From positions 1-64,000 of the forward strand of contig MU626285.1 in the NCBI GenBank assembly GCA_025603075.1: 64,000 nt of DNA, written 5' to 3'. The notes below the pieces were generated by a model. That model did not search any database. It was given only the letters and a program-made list of their open reading frames with translations, and was not told the DNA's origin. The position numbers and the translations under genes are program-made. The DNA is from Neoconidiobolus thromboides FSU 785. Lineage: Eukaryota; Entomophthoromycota; Entomophthoromycetes; Entomophthorales; Neoconidiobolaceae. Shown here piece after piece: positions 34,350 to 46,287 of this stretch. Within the stretch, counting starts at the first letter, position 1; every line of letters starts with the position of its first letter.

Positions 34350-35121
34350 TCTCTTATAAACTTAAAAATAACTAAGCGTTGTCTACGTCTTTCGATTCGG
34401 TATTTCCTTTCTCTCATTCGTACCACCTTGATACCTGTCTTTAACTCATATTTTACTTTAATCTACTCAGTAGCAAGCTGCTTATAACTAATTACGCTTA
34501 TTAGTATTATAGCTGAAAACTCAGGATCAAGTAAATATTTGTCAGTAAGCTTCTGATTTGTTTATGGGTTACTTCAAGAAATATAGGAATCGCTGAATTT
34601 ATTTTTTTATCATTGACAGTAATTAAAGGTAAGTATTGACTTACTAAACTATACCTGGTGCTCATAGAGCTCGGTTATAGAGAATTTAGATTTCTAATGT
34701 AAAACAAATTAATACCGAACGTTTAAACTTAAAAAAGGATACATAGTTATTATCAACTTATTAAAATTATTTAATCTATCGTAATATTATCTTCTAATGA
34801 TTAATATTTTAGCCTATATTTTATAAATATTTAATTTGCTTGACCCGAAATTTTATCGAAATGCCCTTAATTGTCAGCATTAAATTCAAATGAATAATAT
34901 AACAGTTAAAACTATATACGTTTGAGATTTACAATAAATATTACAACTAAATACTAGAATGAAATATAAAAACAATTTTATTAACTATCAAAATGAGCGA
35001 ATGTATATAAAAATATAGAACAATGATAACTCGATTATCTTAATTGAGCAAAAAAGTGAAAGATGGATTAAATAAAGTGATTAGAATTTGATAGCGTTAG
35101 TTATGACGTATCTAAGATAGG

Positions 35122-36291
35122 TTAGCAATTTAAAGGAAAATTTTGAGTATTAATTGGCTGATGTTTGGAATACATTTTGGAGAAAGCTTTAATTCCTCTT
35201 TTTTGGCTTGAAGAAAAGGGACAAGGAATAGGTTGATTGGAAGGCAGAGGTGGCAAACCACGCATCAAATAACTTGATTTAACCACTGCTGCCTTTAAAG
35301 TGTTTAACCAAGAAGTTAATTGTAAGCTAGTTTCTGCTTTAATATAAAATTTGTCTCTTCCTGGATTATCTATCACTAAAACAAACTTTTGATCTGGGAA
35401 ATCGCTAGTAACACAAACGATAGATTGTGAATTTAATTGCAAGATTTCAGTACAAATGGCATCAGGCGAAGCAGATTCAAACCTGTATAACATGATCTCT
35501 TTAAATACTATATACCTTTTCTTCCATTGCTTTATAGACATAAACGATGAAGTTTTGTATATGTGCATCCAGCCAAATAGCTCTGCATTTTCTTGGGTAT
35601 TCCTAAGATTAATAGAAGGTGATACACCTGATATTGAAGGTTTTCTATTAAATAAATTAAATTCTTGTTTAAAAGTAAACCTGGACATTTCTTTTGATGA
35701 TGTAGGTAATGATATTTTCCTTGGTGGAAAATCATACATTTTTGACAATTTACTCTCATTAAATCCAGGAGAAGGATAAGTAGGGGTAAAAGACAGAATA
35801 GGCGAGTTATCAGTTGGTGATTTAATACTTGAACTATCTCTACTAACCAGTGTGTCTTTACTCATTGAGCTATTGATATAAAGCGATGGGCGTACTAAAA
35901 AGGTAGAAAATACCGGAGATACTTTAGTACTATTGGTATTACTATTGGTATTACTATAAGTTGAAGGTGATTGAGTTAGATATGTCATTGTTGAAGAGGA
36001 TCCTAAGGAAGTATTGTATATATCGTTTTTGGTTTCTTTTTTTGGGATAGATATTGTGTGCTTTTTTGAGGAATCTATATTGCATACTGTCTTCGATAAG
36101 CTTATTAATTGTTGTAATTGATATGCTATATCAGAATCCAAAGGATAACTATTTGAAGAGGAGCTTATCGAGTTTATTGAAAATTCATCCAAAACTTGCT
36201 TAACATCTTTGAGACATGTTGAATAAGCTGGAGAAGTGCACGTATCATCTTTTGATAAATACTCAACAGTTTTTATTCTTTTGGTTTCCAT
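35122..36291 (-). CDS. PH-domain protein
   Basis: Single exon, 389 residues, ATG at 36291. The first ~235 residues are Ser/Thr/Asn-rich and probably disordered. They contain a short Asn-Thr repeat (TYSNTNSNTNSTK) and several Ser-Pro/Thr-Pro sites (KSPTDNSP, PTYPSPG, PSISGVSPS) that could be proline-directed kinase targets. Residues ~237-336 form a pleckstrin-homology domain: LFGWMHIYK as the first strand, KQWKKRYIVFKEIMLYRF as strands 2-3, FVLVIDNPGRDKFYIKAE, and a C-terminal helix with the invariant Trp (LQLTSWLNTLKAAV). PH domains bind phosphoinositides or proteins at membranes. No catalytic domain is attached, so it is likely a membrane-recruited adaptor. It lies between the two divergent GH17 genes; I see no functional tie. 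Confidence 0.85.
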   Translation of the reverse strand: METKRIKTVEYLSKDDTCTSPAYSTCLKDVKQVLDEFSINSISSSSNSYPLDSDIAYQLQQLISLSKTVCNIDSSKKHTISIPKKETKNDIYNTSLGSSSTMTYLTQSPSTYSNTNSNTNSTKVSPVFSTFLVRPSLYINSSMSKDTLVSRDSSSIKSPTDNSPILSFTPTYPSPGFNESKLSKMYDFPPRKISLPTSSKEMSRFTFKQEFNLFNRKPSISGVSPSINLRNTQENAELFGWMHIYKTSSFMSIKQWKKRYIVFKEIMLYRFESASPDAICTEILQLNSQSIVCVTSDFPDQKFVLVIDNPGRDKFYIKAETSLQLTSWLNTLKAAVVKSSYLMRGLPPLPSNQPIPCPFSSSQKRGIKAFSKMYSKHQPINTQNFPLNC

Positions 36292-39200
36292 TGAGGGTAA
36301 GGTTTAAAACGATTAAATGAAATGAAAAATAAGACAAAAAATAAGAAGCAGTAAATTAGAAAAGAGAAAGAAATACTTGAAATTTATATTATGATTAATT
36401 AAATGACCTTTTCTATTGATTTAATAATAAATGATTTGTCTTTTTTTAGAGACAATTGTTCATTATTAGCTCGATTAATTTATCTTATCAAATTAACTAT
36501 AACTACAATCAATTATGCGAATTAAATTGTGTTATTTAGGATTTTTAATTAATTTGAATTGACTTCGATTGCCTTTTTTGGAACATAAAATAATTATTTT
36601 AAACTAATCCCTTATTTTGCGCTTTTAAACGATGGGCCTACCTAGATCACTACTCCATTATTTTGTTAACTTTAATTTATTTATATCTCGAGATACTCTA
36701 ATAAACTGTTAGATATAATTCTTATTTAAAAACTAATATAGATTTTAAATTACATTATAAATATATATAGTCAATTACAAAAGAACTTAGTATATTAAAA
36801 GTTACTTGTTTCATTTCAGATAATAATAATATATTAAAATTAAGTTCTTTCCAAATCTGGCAAATACTGTTATATTACTACGAACAAATAATAGTCACTT
36901 TCCTATTATTCCTTCTAGAATTAAATTAGATAAAGTACTAGTAAATATCTGTATGATGATGGTCATATTTGATGATTTTGGAATTTTTTATAAATCCAGG
37001 TATGAACCGTTTTATTAAATTGTATATGCTTTGAAATAAAATACTCACTTTTACATAACTCAAAGACAATATCTATACTACATACGGATATTCAATTTGT
37101 TGTCTAAACAATTTGATAGAAAACATTGACAATTAGAATTGAAATATATTATATTTCTTAATAGATTAAACATTTAGCACAATTACATAATAAAATTGTG
37201 ACTATTCTCTTGCTTGGAATTAATCAAGCACAAACTTCCTCTAATGTTGACAGTTACTTATCAAAATATCATAGAAAAGCCAGACATAGTATACTTTTGT
37301 TAAATTACTTTAATATTAAAGTAGATACTTAGAACCTTAACTTTATAGGACTTAATAGACTGTTATTTAGATATAAGAATTTTAAAAACATAGAAAACTA
37401 TTTCCCAAATAAAAAAATTTACAATACTAATGAATTTTTGTTTAATTAATTCTAAGTTTTACAAGTGTTTGTATATTTTTGTTTAAATTATTCCAAAAAA
37501 CTTATTATCACAGACAGTTTAAAACTACTTAGGATGAAAATAGATATGATACATTATGTATTAATGTCATTTAGTCTAAATAGCATAATTTGAAATGACA
37601 TTGGTGCTTATTTGATTATTACAAGCATTCAATCTATAAAGCCATATATTAACGTTACTTGATAATTCTAATAAATTTTGTTATAACTAAATTGATTTTT
37701 TATGCCAAGTTCAATACATTACATTATTAATTGAGTAACAGGATCTCTAATTTAATTTATTTTTTAGATTTTATCTGGGATTTCAATTTTTTTTTTCTTT
37801 AGGATGATAGTTTAAGGTTTGCTTTCCAACTGTTCACTATACTAAACTAAACTTTTCCTCATATTCTTATATTAAATACTGTAACTTGTAATAATGCTCT
37901 TGGTTCATATTATGATATGATATTTTTTGTAATTTAACAAGTTATTATTTTAACAATTTTTTGTATTTTTTAATTAGTTTCAAAAGGATTCCCAACTTTA
38001 AAAATAGCAACTGCATGAATATCGTTGCTAGAAGTAGAGCTATTTTTACTTTGAAATATTATTCCTGTTAAGTAAAAAATTGTTCAATAAAATGAAAAAT
38101 ACTTTTAAAAAACGATAAAATAACCTAAATGAAGTTTTAATCATAGAGTTTACTGCTATAGAAAAGCGCAAAAACACATTTTTAAAACAAAACAAAACAA
38201 AATTAATATATTCAAGTTTAATGTATTCTATACTAGATAGATTTACACTCTAAAAGTAAATTTATTAAGTGTATAAGTCTATTTAATAGTCTCCCGCATA
38301 ATACTAAATGAGCTGCGACTTACCATTAATAAAATACTTACACTTGCTTAGCTGAGTAACATTACAATATTGTAAAGAAGATTTCAAAATAATCAACAGA
38401 AATATAAAGACTTTAGTAGCAAGCCGATAGATACCTTGAACCACCAACATTGATTTTTGAAGTTCCTATATAGTATAAATCTTAAAGCTTGGGACTCCAC
38501 ACATTAGGAATTGATCTTATCTAGGGGCAGAAATAAATTGAGCTCCCAAACTTATATTCAAGTTAGGAATATAGTCGATGGCCTCATAACACGTGTATCT
38601 ATTGAGTCATTGAAATCGGAATTCTTCTTTTTATCATAACAAATGTGGAGTGACTGTTTTAATAATGAATTATTCTGGACTCATTTAAAAAACAAGCTTA
38701 ATAAAATTAAAATTAATTTTGCTCATAAAATTATACTGCTATTTATAAGGTTAGTAACTTTATGAATAGTTTTAATTAAGAGTTACGGTTTTTACCTATC
38801 AATTTGTATAATAGTAATTAACTTCTATAAGAGAATAATGAGTAAAATAAAACATCTAGTAATTATTTTACAATATTTATTAAATTATACGGTAAAATCA
38901 ATTTGGAAATTTTGGCTTGAAACTATTGTGAACCGCAAAATTTTCGACAAAACTTATCAGTTAAAATTTTCCCAAAAAGCTTTCATAAGCTAAATAGATG
39001 TGATAGCTTTCTATTGAACTGTTGAAGGGTACATCTGCTTTTTGGAAAGCGATAGTGTTTATTGATAACTCTAATTAAAGCTCTAGAAGTTTCTTTTTAA
39101 AAAATATTTTATTAAGGTTAAAGAATATCCCCTATAGATGGGCGATAATCAGCCCGTTTCAGCTGCCCAAAGGAATTACCACTAAAAAAAGCGAGCCAGA

Positions 39201-39300
39201 TTGATATGAAAAAAGGGATAAGAATGAACCACATTCTCTGGATAAATTAATTCAACCACTTAATATGATATTAAAATCAAAATAGGTAAGCAATTAAGTA
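36292..39300. other. Gene-empty 3-kb AT-rich region
   Basis: No gene, RNA or repeat copy that I can support. Notably it has no mobile-element copy, although the flanking gaps have several. Confidence 0.55.
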
Positions 39301-39308
39301 TAAATACC
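39301..39308 (+). promoter_or_regulatory. TATA box of GH17 paralogue B
   Basis: TATAAATA, 47 bases upstream of the ATG at 39348, a spacing matching that of paralogue A. Confidence 0.6.
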
Positions 39309-39347
39309 AAGGAATTTTAACCAATTTACATAACCTTATTTCTTCCA

Positions 39348-40250
39348 ATGCTTTTTAGATCCTATTATTTAAACTTATTGATTATTACTTTATCTCAAGT
39401 AATTGTTACTGCTAATAAAATTGGTGGTTTTACTTATTCCCCCTATTTACCTTATGGTTGTAAAGATAAGCAACAGATCAAGGAAGAATTGAGTAAAATC
39501 ATAAAGTTAACTAGTAACCTTCGATTATATTCTACTGATTGTGATCAGTTAAAAAGCGTTGTTGAAGTGATCTCTGAAAATCAATTCCCATTGAGTATAA
39601 CAGCTGGTATTTGGATGCGCAGTGGTGAAGATAGATATAAGGCAGATGTGGATACAGTAGTAAACGTGTTGAAACAAACTAAATATGCTAAATTAATCAA
39701 AGCAGTCACAGTTGGTAACGAAGAATTAAAAAATGGTGGTAACGCAGGGAGTATAGTGGCTAAGATTAACCAAGTTAAAGGAAGATTTGCGAGTGAAGGA
39801 GTGAATGTACCAATTGGTAGTTGTGAAATTGGAGCTGATTTTCTCAAAAATCCTGAATTAGCCAAAAACTCACAAGTAATTTTTGCTAACCTTTATTCCT
39901 TCTTTTCTCAAGTTAAAGACAATAATATGATGAATGCTGCTCAATCGGTGATCGATCAGTATACTGAATTAACTAAATCTTTTGGGAACAAAGTTGTCAT
40001 TTCGGAAACTGGATGGCCTAGCTATGGGTCTGGTAATTATCGTGCTGCTGCTGATATTCCAAACCAAGGCTTATTTACTAAATATTTCACTTGTAAAGCA
40101 AATCAAATGAACATTCCTTATTATATTTTAGAGCCCTTTGATTCAAAGTGGAAATCCAAAGGTGATTCTAATTCCATCGAGCCCCACTTTGGTTTATTAA
40201 ATCCAGATGGTAGCTTTAAATCAAGCACTTTAAACTCAAACTCATGTTGA
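39348..40250 (+). CDS. GH17 beta-1,3-glucanase/glucanosyltransferase (secreted), paralogue B
   Basis: Single exon, 300 residues. The signal peptide (SYYLNLLIITLSQVIVTA) leads almost directly into the GH17 barrel (KIGGFTYSPYLPYGC), so the dibasic propeptide of paralogue A is absent. Catalytic residues are Glu125 in TVGNEEL and Glu220 in VISETGWPS. Blocks RLYSTDCDQL, FANLYSFFS and PYYILEPFDSKWKSKG are shared with paralogue A, and both proteins end shortly after a GSFK motif with a terminal Cys. Extracellular beta-1,3-glucan hydrolysis or transfer in the cell wall is the family role. The genes are transcribed away from each other with their starts 6.3 kb apart. Confidence 0.93.
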   Translation: MLFRSYYLNLLIITLSQVIVTANKIGGFTYSPYLPYGCKDKQQIKEELSKIIKLTSNLRLYSTDCDQLKSVVEVISENQFPLSITAGIWMRSGEDRYKADVDTVVNVLKQTKYAKLIKAVTVGNEELKNGGNAGSIVAKINQVKGRFASEGVNVPIGSCEIGADFLKNPELAKNSQVIFANLYSFFSQVKDNNMMNAAQSVIDQYTELTKSFGNKVVISETGWPSYGSGNYRAAADIPNQGLFTKYFTCKANQMNIPYYILEPFDSKWKSKGDSNSIEPHFGLLNPDGSFKSSTLNSNSC

Positions 40251-40713
40251 TTTTACTATAAGTATTAGTAGAATTTGAAAAGTTTCCATTTAAAAATATA
40301 TCTTTATAGTCTAATAGGGGATATAATTGTACTATTTTAATACACGAGTTTATTTTATCCTTCTATATTGTTCTGTGAACTGATGAAAGATAAATGTTAA
40401 ATAAATTATATACAACTCATAAATAATTTTTTGTTTTTACTTTTAAGCATGCAACTCGAGCAAATTGTTAATTTAACAAAAAGTAATGATAAATCCTGTA
40501 AATACTAATATTGTCAATACTAAACTTGAAGACATTATAATATTTTATTAATTCCCAGCTTTTAAATTTTTACAATGCTAAAATTTAAATTCTCCAAGTC
40601 AATTAATATAATAAAACTACCAAGAATGTGATTTCTAAGTAATTAAATAAACAGTGTATGGATTTAATATATCCTCTATTTCTGATTAAAAACCATACCT
40701 GCTGTATATAACA

Positions 40714-40817
40714 TATGGGGATGTATTTTATTATTTGAGAGTTTTACTAACACTTTTTCCGCTCAAATAGCGCTTAAAAAATGGAAAAGTAATGAAACCA
40801 AAAAAAACATCCCCATA
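40714..40817 (+). mobile_element. MITE-like element, copy 18 (+)
   Basis: One of the best-preserved copies: GGGGATGT and ACATCCCC ends, ATAT on both flanks, intact CCGCTCAAATAGCGCTT centre. Confidence 0.83.
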
Positions 40818-41076
40818 TGGTAATGTTTTACTAACTGCTTTTTTTTGCTACTTTTTTAAATTCAGAATTAACTAATTTAGCTATCTAAGTTCAAATATGC
40901 GCTGACTAGTGATAAATTTTGTAATTAGCTATTTATACCGTTATAGTAATTTGGCGTTTTATGCTTAATTTTTTATTATAAAATGGACAGTTGTTCAGCA
41001 CAGATGCAAGTTTGAATAGCTGGATTAGTTAGATTCTAAATTTCAAAAGTAGTTAATTGGTAAAAAAATATCACCA

Positions 41077-41174
41077 TATGGGGATGTTTTTTTTGGTTTC
41101 ATTACTTTTCCATTTTTTAAGCGCTATTTGAGCGGAAAAAGTGTTAGTGCAATTCTTAAAAAAATACATCCTAT
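41077..41174 (-). mobile_element. MITE-like element, copy 19 (-)
   Basis: Inverted, with an intact GGGGATG left end; the right end is shortened to ACATCCTA with loss of the usual AAACACA tract. Confidence 0.77.
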
Positions 41175-42419
41175 GTTTATTGTTTATAAAGTTAATGATC
41201 ACTTTCTTGATTTTTTAGCTACTTAGAAAATGAATAAAATTATATTAACAATAGAAGTTTTATATTTATTTTAAACATAAACTATTAACAATATTCAGCA
41301 TTTTTCAAAATATTTTTTGTATAATTAGAATATGATTAAATTTAGTTTAAACTTAATTTATCTTGTTTTAAAACTAAAAACACATATATTATATATTTCG
41401 ATTAAAATTGATAAAAAAATATTTAAATTTAAATTTAAATAATATGTTAATTTACTTTTAAAATTACTGGCATTTGTTGTTATAAATTGATAGTCAAAAA
41501 TATTAGATAAGTCTTGGTTTTATATTTAAGATTATAGTTTAAGTAATATAAAGGTTTTTGAAATAGTGAAAAGATTATTACAAAACTATTAATTGTGAAG
41601 AAAAATAAGATATCTTTATTTCGATTATATGTTCATTTTTTATTGAGCAAAATAAAGGAATTATTAGCTAAATAACTGAAAAAACATTGCTATATATAAA
41701 TTAATTAAAGGTTACGATAAATAAAAAATCAATATCTTACAAGGATTTGATATAAATTTTGAATAAATTTATCATACCCTTTTAAAACTATAAATAATAA
41801 TATTTGTAGATGTAATTAAATCTAACATTTATTTTTTGAAAAAAAGGTACAGACGTCAAATAAAAAGTGACAAAAACACATAACATTCCATACTTGAACA
41901 TTTTAACTGTTAACAATAAGCGATATAAATTAACATTATAACAATAATAGTAAGATGAACGAGCTACCAGATCCATATTATAAATCAAACATTGAGAATC
42001 TGTATATAACCGAAAACAAACCATATACCATATCAAGAGCATAAAGATAACAAAGTTTAAGTTTTATTAGCCTAATTTTTCTAAATAAACCTATTTTGAT
42101 TGAAAATCAGCCTTAAACTTATCCAATCGTAAGCTCGTGACTAAAATCTATTCCGTTCAATGATTTCGATATTCTTAGATAGTAAACCTATTTTATTGGC
42201 TTATCTATTAACTAAGAAAGTTTGTCCAATTTGAACGTCATAACCTTAAAATCCACCTATTTCAAGTTGAAGGTTATCTAAAAACATGACAAATCTAGTA
42301 ATTTCATTGGATCAAATCATTTATCCCTATCAACACCTCCGGATTAATCGTATTTAAAAAGGCTGAATATGATTGGGTATGACTTGAAATTGAAGTCAGT
42401 CAATGTTGAATAAGATGAG

Positions 42420-42427
42420 TATAAAAG
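42420..42427 (+). promoter_or_regulatory. TATA box of class I aldolase
   Basis: TATAAAAG, 51 bases upstream of the aldolase ATG, in keeping with a strongly expressed gene. Confidence 0.6.
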
Positions 42428-42470
42428 CAATTATTTATCATTTAGACAAGCAAATTTTTTTAAACTTAAA

Positions 42471-43658
42471 ATGTCTGCCGCCAAACACGAACACAGAAAA
42501 GAACTTGTAGAAACTGCTCAAGCTATTGTTGCTAAGGGTAAGGGTATCCTTGCTGCTGATGAATCCACTGGTACCATTGGTAAACGTTTTGATTCAATCA
42601 ACGTTGAAAACAATGAAGAAAACCGTAGAGCTTATCGTGAACTTTTATTCACTGCTGGTGATGGTAAGCAACAACTCATTCTCTTTTTATTAATACTTTT
42701 ATTGATCTTTTTTATTAGACCTCAAAAAATATATTGGTGGTATCATTGTCTTTGAAGAAACTTTAGGTCACAAGACCAAAGATGGTAGATTATTTACCGA
42801 TATCGCTAGAGAACAAGGTATCATTGTTGGTATCAAGGTCGACAAAGGTACCGTTGTCCTTCCAGGTACCAACGGTGAAACCACCACCCAAGGTTTAGAT
42901 GGTCTTGCTCAACGTTGTCAAACTTATTATGAGCAAGGTGCTCGTTTCGCTAAATGGTAATTCTTATTATTTTAAATTTAAATAGAATGAAATATTAATA
43001 TAAAAATAGGAGATCAGTTCTTAAGATTACTAAGAACGAACCAAGTGAACAAGCCATTCAAGAAAATGCTACTGTCCTTGCCCGTTATGCTGCTATCTGC
43101 CAAGCTAACCGTATCGTTCCAATTGTTGAACCAGAAATCCTTATGGATGGTGATCATGATCTTGAACGTTCTGTTTATGTCACTGAAAAGGTACTTGCTG
43201 CCGTTTACAAAAAACTTAATGAACATAATGTGTTCCTTGAAGGTACCTTATTAAAACCAAATATGGTCTGTCCAGGAGCTGATTGTCCAAAGAAATATTC
43301 ACCAGAAGAAATTGGTTTTGCTACTGCTACTGTACTTCGTCGTACTGTACCAGCTGCTGTACCAGGTATTACTTTCCTTTCTGGTGGTCAATCTGAAGAA
43401 GAAGCCACACTTCATCTTAATGCTATGAACAAGGTTGATTTATTGAGACCTTGGGCCCTTACTTTCTCTTATGGCCGTGCTCTTCAAGCTACTGTGCTCA
43501 AAACTTGGAAAGGTGATGAAGCTAACTTTAAAGCTGCTCAAGAAGCTTTACTTGTTCGTGCTAAAGCTAATTCTGAAGCTTGTCAAGGTATCTATAGTGG
43601 TTCAGCTAACTCTGCTGCCGCTTCTGAATCCCTCTATGTTAAGGATTATAAGTATTAA
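42471..43658 (+). CDS. Fructose-bisphosphate aldolase, class I (Schiff-base type)
   Basis: Three exons, 42471-42663, 42719-42956 and 43010-43658, give 359 residues, the standard length of animal/plant class I aldolase. Hallmarks: [18 protein letters not shown] near the N-terminus, [33 protein letters not shown], the Schiff-base Lys226 in [35 protein letters not shown], and a C-terminal Tyr as in animal enzymes. It cleaves fructose-1,6-bisphosphate to glyceraldehyde-3-phosphate and dihydroxyacetone phosphate in glycolysis and runs in reverse in gluconeogenesis. Ascomycetes and basidiomycetes normally rely on the unrelated metal-dependent class II enzyme, so this gene is taxonomically telling. 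Codon use is strongly biased (GGT, GTC, ACC), like glycogen phosphorylase. Confidence 0.96.
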
Positions 43659-44752
43659 ATTATTTAACAGCAAGTTAACGTTGACTTAATAAAAAAAAAC
43701 ATGCCGTTTATTGAAGTTGAATAGGTTTTTAAATCTTTTTTTAATTATGTTTGTATGTTCATGTTGAATGTTATCATTTTAATATTAATAATATGTTAGT
43801 TAAATTTTTTTATTTTGTATCTAGTTAATATTCTAGCATAATATTATTGTCTTTAATGAGATAGTTAATTTTATTTTAATATTATTTATAATAAATAAAT
43901 ATTGCTGAAACTATATAATTTTGATGGATTTAATATTTAATTAACATTTACTAATTAAGCGAAATAGAACCTAAAGATCCAATATTTAAAATAGATAAGA
44001 CAGTAATATTCTAGATAATGTATATAAAGTTGATATTTATTTATCTGTTTTACAGTTAGTTAATATATTATTTAATAAATAATGAAAGTTACAAGTTTTC
44101 TAATAATTATGTTATCGCTTATAATTATTTTTTTATTTTTTTATTTTTTTATTTTTATTTTTTGAGACAAAATTAATTGAAACAATTCTTATCTTATATT
44201 ATTACTGATAAATAATGATTATTTAATGAAAACTTTGTAAGAAAAAAAGATTATTCATCACCATCAGATAAGTGAACATTTTTAAAAAGTTAGTTCTAGA
44301 TGAATCTATTTAAAACAAAAAATTCCAATAATTTCAACCAAAAATTATCTATTACATAAAAATCATTATATTCGATCCGAAACTTGAAAGTCACTCAAAC
44401 CAAATTGTAAAGATTAAGTTTATTACTTCTATCTCTCTACAGTACAATCTTCACCAATTCCTCAATCCTTCTTTTTAACTTTACCCAACTTAATACCTTA
44501 AAACCTTATGATATGCCCAAATTTAGCAAATTAATCTAACCTTACAGCCAATCAACTTTGATCTTACCTTCACTAAAATCAAATTAGTAAAAAATAAAGC
44601 AAATGATTTTTAAAAAATAAAATAATAATAATAATAAGCTTATAAACCCACCTTAATTTTTATCTTTATTTTTATTAAAAAATAGGTTCATTTTCCAAAC
44701 TAGTATTCTTAGCTTAATAGCATTACTAAAATTATAACAAGAAAAGAAAGAA
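43659..44752. other. Intergenic region
   Basis: AT-rich. It contains a T-rich tract of ATTTTTTT units at about 44125-44164 and a short AAT run near 44626. No gene or mobile-element copy seen. Confidence 0.55.
44125..44164. repeat. Low-complexity T-rich (ATTTTTTT)n tract
   Basis: Four or five tandem units of A followed by five to seven Ts in intergenic DNA. Confidence 0.7.
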
Positions 44753-45269
44753 ATGCCATTGAATAGATCACTTGATGATAACAATTATAAAGTAGACTTA
44801 GAAGAAGGAAATGAATATGGTGGAGGTGGAGTAATAATGAGTTATCAAAACAAGGAAAAAAGGAAATTTATACAATCCACTTGGCAACAGGGGATCAGTG
44901 CTATTTTAGCTGCTTTGGGTAAGTTTTTATTAATACTTATTTTTAATTTTATTGAAACTAAAGATAATTGATTGATTTTAGAACAAGTTACCTCAGGTTC
45001 CATTATTGATAATAAAACTAATAGCTTTAATCTATTTTGTATGGAAGATAATGATAGTAAACTAATAATAAGAAATCAAGGTAAATTTGGATGTTTTTCT
45101 ATTAAACACAGTTGTGGTGAATGAAATAAAATATTGAATATTTATTAATACTTTTTTTATAGTTAAACTTAAAAGACAACGTAGTTCTGAAGGATGTTAT
45201 AGTGAAGATAAGATGGAAGATACTATAGAGTACAATGATTGTTTAGTAAATCCAGAACAGAGTAATTAA
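44753..45269 (+). CDS. Small hypothetical protein (unknown)
   Basis: Three exons that I joined across phase-compatible splice sites (ALG/gtaagt...ttttag; NQ/gtaaat...ttatag), giving about 123 residues with the stop at 45269. The protein begins MPLNRSLDDNNYKVDLEEGN, includes a Gly-rich patch (EYGGGGV), a possible helix (STWQQGISAILAALEQV) and a polar C-terminus (KLKRQRSSEGCYSEDKMEDT). There is no signal peptide, membrane helix or known domain. It lies only 50 bases upstream of the next gene on the same strand. I tested whether it could be that gene's 5' exons, but the obvious splice choices create stop codons. Confidence 0.5.
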
Positions 45270-45319
45270 TTGTAATTGAATTCTCTTAAAATATAGACTA
45301 AATCAATAATTTTATAGAA

Positions 45320-46240
45320 ATGAAATCATATAAATCAGAAAATAATAAAAATAATAGTCCAACAAAATATTTAAAAGAAAACAAAGTAGTAATGAAAACA
45401 ATGATGCCAATGGTCTATTATTTAGGATTCAACAAACGAATGGAAGAATTAAGTATTCAATTAGAATTTAATCAATTTATACAAAAAAGAAGTAAACAAT
45501 TAGGATTTAATCCACAAGAACTTTTTGATCAAATCAAACAAAACATTGGGCCAATTTATTTATTTTTAGATCAATTTAATTATTATTCGAAACTTAATAA
45601 TGTTCATTTAATATTCAATAATTTTTTAACTATTAATGAAAATATTAATCAATTGTTAACTTGGTTTAGTGATTTAGAACTAAATTATTTAATGTTAAAC
45701 TGGAAGTTTATAATTCATCAAATTCAATTAATTAAAAATTATTGTTTACTAATTGAAGATATGAAACAATTAATTAATAAGAATTACTATGAATTTGAAA
45801 TTAGTCAATTATTTTTATTAATAAAAAAGAAGTATGAATATTACGGTCCATTTAAAAATTATTCAAAAGACTGGAAACTAGCTGGATTTCCACAGAATCA
45901 TCTATTATTATTAGAGGTGGAAAATTGGTTTTTGAATTGTGCTTTATTTTTGATAAATTATTGTACCACAATATCAAATAATAAACCTCCATGCCAACAA
46001 AATGGGTTTCCTAAAGATAAAGTAAGTTTTTAGTTTTAGTTCTAATAAAATTTCAAATAAAATTTTATATTACTTAGATATTTTTAACGATCAATGAGGT
46101 CTTTGAAGTTATATTATTAATATTTAAAATGGGAAATCAAAAACAATTAATATTATTAAATGGATTATATTATTTAGTTTTATTAAATAATAATTTATTA
46201 AGTTATTATTTAAATTTAAAATTAAAAGAGTGTAAATTAG

Positions 46241-46287
<47 letters not shown>

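Larger units (their letters stand above)
33067..35121. other. Intergenic region with three repeat elements
   Basis: No gene. Element copies lie at 33659, 33999 and 34245, two in one orientation and one inverted. Confidence 0.6.
40251..42419. other. Intergenic region with two repeat elements
   Basis: Element copies at 40714 and 41077 form a widely spaced inverted pair. An 84-codon minus-strand open stretch at 41788-42042 starts with ATG but has no recognisable domain; I do not call it a gene. Confidence 0.55.

Noticed and set aside
41788-42042. 84-codon minus-strand open stretch with an ATG
   Set aside because: No signal peptide, domain or splice partner that I can recognise; it remains possible but unsupported.
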